This document shows, piece after piece, positions 60,695 to 64,000 of a stretch of DNA of 64,000 nucleotides. The position numbers and the translations under genes were made by a program. The DNA is from A07HB70 sp964512675 (GTDB lineage: Archaea > Halobacteriota > Halobacteria > Halobacteriales > Haloferacaceae): positions 1 through 64,000 of the forward strand of contig CAZEJR010000009.1 in assembly GCA_964512675.1 (NCBI GenBank), in the 5' to 3' direction. Positions within the stretch are counted from its first letter, which is position 1. The number at the start of each line of letters is the position of its first letter. Under the pieces are notes generated by a model that saw nothing but the letters and a program-made list of their open reading frames with translations, did no database searches and was not told where the DNA came from.

Positions 60695-61021
60695 GTGCGC
60701 CACACGCCCGACGCCGTGCGAGAGCGGCTCGACGACCTGCTCGCGGCGCGCTTGCGCGACGACGCGACCGCCGTCGAGGCGGAGCTTCGATCCGACCTGC
60801 GTCTCCGGGTCGAGCCACAGGACGGGGCGCTCCGGGTCGCGTTCCGGCTGCGCGCCCGGGAGCGTCGGTCGCACCTCCGCGACGGCGACGCGTTTCTCGC
60901 GACCTACGCCGACGAGCTCGACGACCTGTTGCGGTCGTGGGGGGTCGACCCGCCGGGACAGTACGCGTTCGCCCGCGAGACGGGCGCGTGGGACGTCTAC
61001 ACGGCGACCGTCGACGGCTGA
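60695..61021 (+). CDS. Conserved haloarchaeal protein of unknown function
   Basis: A 108-residue protein starting at GTG (VRHTPDAVRERLDDLLAARL). Helix, then strands (AELRSDLRLRVEPQDGALRV, AFRLRARERR), a helix (AFLATYADELDDLLRSWGVD) and a final strand pair (QYAFARETGAWDVYTATV). This small alpha/beta layout is unassigned. It is divergent from chrA. Codon use is normal. Confidence 0.7.
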   Translation: MRHTPDAVRERLDDLLAARLRDDATAVEAELRSDLRLRVEPQDGALRVAFRLRARERRSHLRDGDAFLATYADELDDLLRSWGVDPPGQYAFARETGAWDVYTATVDG

Positions 61022-61056
61022 GGCGGTGCCGTCGTGGCACGTCCGCAAGCACTAAG

Positions 61057-61070
61057 TTAGACTCGTCTAA
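61057..61070 (+). promoter_or_regulatory. TTAGAC-type palindromic operator before the UPF0016 gene
   Basis: TTAGACTCGTCTAA is an inverted repeat with perfect six-base arms and a two-base centre, starting 61 bp upstream of the ATG. It resembles the haloarchaeal operators of the DtxR-family metal regulators (SirR/Idr), consensus like TTAGG(C)nnGCCTAA. The two-base difference (AC/GT for GG/CC) makes the match partial. The context, a putative manganese exporter gene, supports metal control. Confidence 0.55.
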
Positions 61071-61117
61071 TTCGTAGCCGTGGTACGACCGTCCGGAACC
61101 GGTCACCGAGAGAATCC

Positions 61118-61828
61118 ATGGTAGGCTTCGTCGAGATCGTCGCTATCGCCGCAGTCGCACAGCTGACGGTCCTGCCCGGCGAGAAGGTTCAGTTCATCAT
61201 CGCCGGGCTGTCGACCCGGTTCGACCCGAAGGTGGTCGTCGGGGCCGCGGCAGCGGCGTTCGCGGGCTGGACGGCGCTCGAGATCGCGTTCGGGCGGGCG
61301 ATCCAGCGCGCGCTCCCCGGACTCGCGCTCGACGCGCTCACCGCCGGCCTGTTCCTGCTGTTCGCGGTGCTGCTCGTCCGGTCGGCGCCCGACCGCGACG
61401 CCGCGGCACAGACCGACGGCGGCCTCGGCATCGGAGGACTGGACGTCGCGGCGATCGACCCGGAGTTCGACGTCGGACGGGTCACCGTCGGCGGGCGGGC
61501 CGGCGAGTTCCTCACCATCTTCGCGATGATGGCCGCCGGCGAGTTCGGCGACAAGACACAGCTGGTCACGATCGGGCTGGCGGTCCAGTACGGCGCGACG
61601 CCGGCCATCTGGGTCGGCGAGATGCTCGCCATCGTCCCGGTGAGTCTCGCGAACGCCTACCTCTTCAGCCGGTTCTCGGGACGGTTCGACGCCCGGGCGG
61701 CCCACTACGTCGGCGCGGCGCTGTTTGCCTTCTTCGCCCTCGACACCGTGCTCGCGGTGACGACCGGGGTCTCGGTCTGGGAGACGGCTGTCGGCTGGGC
61801 GTCGGACCTCCTGCTCGCGCTGGTCTGA
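61118..61828 (+). CDS. UPF0016 (GDT1/TMEM165) family cation exporter
   Basis: Membrane protein of 236 residues with six hydrophobic segments in two related halves, family of Mn2+ or Ca2+ exporters. The second half has the canonical E-x-G-D-K-(S/T) motif (AAGEFGDKTQLVTIGL). In the first half the motif is changed to TVLPGEKVQFIIAGL, without the Asp. The loop between the halves is acidic (ALGIGGLDVAAIDPE-type sequence). The palindrome at 61057 suggests control by a metal-dependent regulator. Asymmetric motifs may change ion choice; the altered first motif is probably characteristic of haloarchaea, but I cannot check it here. Confidence 0.9.
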   Translation: MVGFVEIVAIAAVAQLTVLPGEKVQFIIAGLSTRFDPKVVVGAAAAAFAGWTALEIAFGRAIQRALPGLALDALTAGLFLLFAVLLVRSAPDRDAAAQTDGGLGIGGLDVAAIDPEFDVGRVTVGGRAGEFLTIFAMMAAGEFGDKTQLVTIGLAVQYGATPAIWVGEMLAIVPVSLANAYLFSRFSGRFDARAAHYVGAALFAFFALDTVLAVTTGVSVWETAVGWASDLLLALV

Positions 61829-63886
61829 TCACTCGACGAACAGGTCGACCGCGACCGCGCCAGACCGTGTCGCGACGAGCGGGTTCAGCTCGAGCGTCGA
61901 CAGGTCGTGTGCGAGGTACGCCTCGGAGACGCCGGCCAGCGCCGCGACGACCGCCTCGCGGTCCGCGGGTGCGTCCCGGCGACCGTCGAGGAGTCGGTCG
62001 AGGGCCGAGTCGGCGACCATCTCCCGGGCGTCCGTCTCGGTCAGCGGCAGGGCGCGGTGGGCGAAGGCGTCGTCGAACAGTTCGACGCGCGTCCCGCCGG
62101 GGCCGACGGTCGCGACCGGTCCGAAGTCCGGGTCGTCGACGACGCCGGCGACACACTCGACGCCCGTCACCGTCTCCTGGACGAGGACGTCGCCCGTGTC
62201 CGAGAGTTCGCGGTAGGTCGCCCGGACCGCCTCGTCGCCGGAGAGGTCGGTCACCACGCCGCCGACCTCGGTCTTGTGCGCCGTCGAGAGCGGGTCGAGC
62301 TTCAGCACGACCGGGTCGCCGAGGCGGGCCGCCGCCGCGACCGCCGCGTCGGCGTCGTCGACGAGCTCGTCCGCCGCGAACCGGACGCCGTGGGCCGCGA
62401 GGCGCTCCGTCGCGTCGGCCCAGTCTCGCGGGAACGGCGTGCGGTCGGTCGGGAGGTCCCACCCCGCGTCGCGGGCGGCGAGACGCCGACGCCGGTCGGC
62501 GGCGGCGTGGACCGCGGCGAGCGTCTCGACGGCCCGTACGGGGTCGCCGAACGTCCAGACGTTCCGGTCGTGGAGACGCGCCAGCGTCGCGTCGTCGGGC
62601 ACCGAGCCGGTGAAGACGGCGGCGACGGGCAGGTCGTGGCGCTCGCGGACCGCGAGCACCTCTGCCCCGCAGGCCGCGACGGTCTCGGCGCCGGAGTTGC
62701 CGAACTGGAGGAGTAGCGAGCCGACGCCAGGGTCGCCGGCGACGGCGTCGAGACACCGCTCGAACACCGCCGGGTCGGAGATCGCTCCGCCCGTCACGTC
62801 GACCGGGTTCGTCGGCGAGCCGTACGGCGGTATCTCGCGCTCGACGGCTGCGCGGGCGTCGTCGCCGAGCGTGGCGAGCGAGAGCCCGAGCCGCTCGCAG
62901 GCGTCGGCCACCAGCGCCGCGGCGCCCCCGGAGATGCTGACGCCGCCGAGACCCGTCCCCGCCGGCGGTTCGGACGACGCCGGCAGGCGCGAGAACGCCG
63001 CGACTGCGTCGGCGAGGGCGTCGACGCTCCGGACACGGGTCGCGCCCGCCTGCGCCAGCAGGGCGTCGTAGACGGCGTCGTCGGTTGCCACGCTGCCCGT
63101 GTGTGACTCGGTCGCGCGCTCGCCCGCGTCGGAGGCACCGACACGCATCGCGACGACGTGGGTGTCCGTCTCGACGGCGCGCTCGCCCGCCGCGAGCAGA
63201 CGCCGACCGTCGGAGACCGACTCGAGGTACGCCGCCACCACGTCGACCGCGGGGTCCTCGACGTAGTGAGCGAGGACCTCCAGGGCGTCGACGTCCGCCT
63301 CGTTCCCGGTCGTGACCCACGCCCGTGTGCCGACGTCGCGGGTCTGGAGCAGCTGGAAGACGGCGCCGCCGAACGCGCCGCTCTGGCTGACGAACCCGAC
63401 GGGGCCGGAGACGAGGTCGTCACGCTTCAGAATCGAGGAGAAGGAGGCCGCGACGGGCGCGCCGTCGACGGGGACGGAGAGGAGCCCCTCGGAGTTCGGC
63501 CCGACCAGCCGCACCCCGCCCTCGCGCGCTGCCGCGGCGACCGCCTCCTGGCGCTCACGGCCGGTCGCGCCGGTCTCGGCGAACCCCGACGCGACGACGA
63601 CGGCGAACGGGACGTCCGCGGCGCCGCAGTCCCGGATTACGCTCTCGACGGCGCCGGCCGGCACGAGGACGAGAGCGACGTCGACCGCCGGGACGTCCCG
63701 CACCGAGTCGTGACACGGCCGACCGTCGATCGACTCGCGGTTCGGGTTGACGAGGTGGACCGCCCCGTCGTAGCCGTGGTCGTCGAGGTAGCGGTGGGGA
63801 CGACCGGCGAGCTTCTCCGGGTCGGCGGAGGCGCCGACGACGGCGACGGCGTCCGGGTCGAACAGCCGCGAGAGGGCGGCGGTCAC
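61829..63886 (-). CDS. acd: Acyl-CoA synthetase (ADP-forming), fused alpha-beta
   Basis: Makes ATP from acetyl-CoA (or another acyl-CoA), ADP and phosphate, the archaeal acetate-forming enzyme. The 685 residues fuse the CoA-binding alpha part (residues 1-450: LFDPDAVAVVGASADPEKLA, GPVGFVSQSGAFGGAVFQ, ESHTGSVATDDAVYDAL with the phosphorylated His) and the ATP-grasp beta part (from about 480: RFAADELVDDADAAVAAA, LKLDPLSTAHKTEVGGVV, GDVLVQETVTGVECVAGVV, STLELNPLVATRSGAVAVDL). Both are complete. GTG start overlapping the upstream stop by 4 bp. Substrate specificity is not readable. Confidence 0.94.
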   Translation of the reverse strand: MTAALSRLFDPDAVAVVGASADPEKLAGRPHRYLDDHGYDGAVHLVNPNRESIDGRPCHDSVRDVPAVDVALVLVPAGAVESVIRDCGAADVPFAVVVASGFAETGATGRERQEAVAAAAREGGVRLVGPNSEGLLSVPVDGAPVAASFSSILKRDDLVSGPVGFVSQSGAFGGAVFQLLQTRDVGTRAWVTTGNEADVDALEVLAHYVEDPAVDVVAAYLESVSDGRRLLAAGERAVETDTHVVAMRVGASDAGERATESHTGSVATDDAVYDALLAQAGATRVRSVDALADAVAAFSRLPASSEPPAGTGLGGVSISGGAAALVADACERLGLSLATLGDDARAAVEREIPPYGSPTNPVDVTGGAISDPAVFERCLDAVAGDPGVGSLLLQFGNSGAETVAACGAEVLAVRERHDLPVAAVFTGSVPDDATLARLHDRNVWTFGDPVRAVETLAAVHAAADRRRRLAARDAGWDLPTDRTPFPRDWADATERLAAHGVRFAADELVDDADAAVAAAARLGDPVVLKLDPLSTAHKTEVGGVVTDLSGDEAVRATYRELSDTGDVLVQETVTGVECVAGVVDDPDFGPVATVGPGGTRVELFDDAFAHRALPLTETDAREMVADSALDRLLDGRRDAPADREAVVAALAGVSEAYLAHDLSTLELNPLVATRSGAVAVDLFVE

Positions 63887-64000
63887 GGCTCCTCCCGGAG
63901 CGGCGCAAGCGCCGCAGCGACGGTGTCGAGCACCCGTCGCTCCGCCCCGCGGACGACCGACTCCGGGAGGGCAGCGGCGACGAACTGGCCGAGCGCCGCC
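63883..64000 (-). CDS. C-terminal end of an unknown gene (cut by window edge)
   Basis: Only the last 38 codons are present: an open frame on the minus strand reading ALGQFVAAALPESVVRGAER and then RVLDTVAAALAPLREEP before a TGA at 63883-63885. The stop overlaps the GTG of the synthetase (GTGA), so the two are in one operon. Alanine-rich helices; the fragment is too short to identify. Confidence 0.6.
   Translation of the reverse strand, partial: AALGQFVAAALPESVVRGAERRVLDTVAAALAPLREEP

Overview
The window is a stretch of very GC-rich chromosome from an extremely halophilic archaeon (class Halobacteria). The evidence is acidic proteins rich in D and E, strong G/C preference at third codon positions, many GTG starts, leaderless genes with TATA boxes 30-40 bases upstream, and marker genes: halobacterial-type 2Fe-2S ferredoxin, LDH-like malate dehydrogenase, Hef, Hel308 next to Cgi121, a PGF-CTERM surface glycoprotein, a lycopene cyclase/Brp pair and an archaeal prepilin peptidase. 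Most of it is ordinary core chromosome; I find no rRNA, tRNA, insertion sequence or prophage.

Layout. 1-7.4 kb is a leftward operon: Ski2-like helicase, a NucS-like domain fused to zinc ribbons, tRNA splicing endonuclease, TrpRS, PheRS alpha (cut by the left edge). 7.7-14.6 kb holds ferredoxin, prepilin peptidase, three histidine genes (hisI, hisA, hisB), a phosphohexomutase and an ACT-domain regulator. 14.7-15.7 kb is a small accessory patch: a VapBC-type pair flanked by degenerate repeats resembling the haloarchaeal CRISPR repeat. 15.7-23.6 kb holds a YigZ-family protein, upp, small membrane proteins, a CobW-type GTPase, a decayed membrane sensor gene, an ArsA-type ATPase and a lipoprotein. 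23.7-34.6 kb is metabolic: cstA, thrC, serA, serB, metX, metY. 35.2-46 kb is rich in DNA repair: NAD-dependent ligase, UvrC and Hef, plus an ABC exporter, malate dehydrogenase and a UspA protein. 46-51.5 kb codes for the large surface glycoprotein and the retinal pathway pair (lycopene cyclase, Brp). 51.6-64 kb has hel308, cgi121, an ADP-ribosylglycohydrolase behind a frameshifted gene, thiE, an SDR, Pit and Chr transporters, a UPF0016 (probable Mn exporter) gene with a palindromic operator, an ADP-forming acyl-CoA synthetase and the end of one more gene at the right edge.

How they work together. The first operon links tRNA maturation (EndA) with tRNA charging (TrpRS, PheRS) and possible DNA repair (helicase, NucS-like protein). 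ThrC, SerA, SerB, MetX and MetY cover parts of serine, threonine and methionine synthesis. CrtY and Brp take lycopene to beta-carotene and then to retinal, which implies rhodopsins encoded elsewhere. Ligase, UvrC, Hef, Hel308 and the Ski2-like helicase make this an unusually repair-dense segment.

The best candidates for something new are the NucS-domain/zinc-ribbon protein coupled to the helicase, the CRISPR-like repeats around the VapBC pair, the small protein coupled to an ArsA ATPase, and the palindrome before the UPF0016 gene. Four places look like decaying or frameshifted genes (20060-20550, 25581-25755, 34645-35232, 55866-56227).
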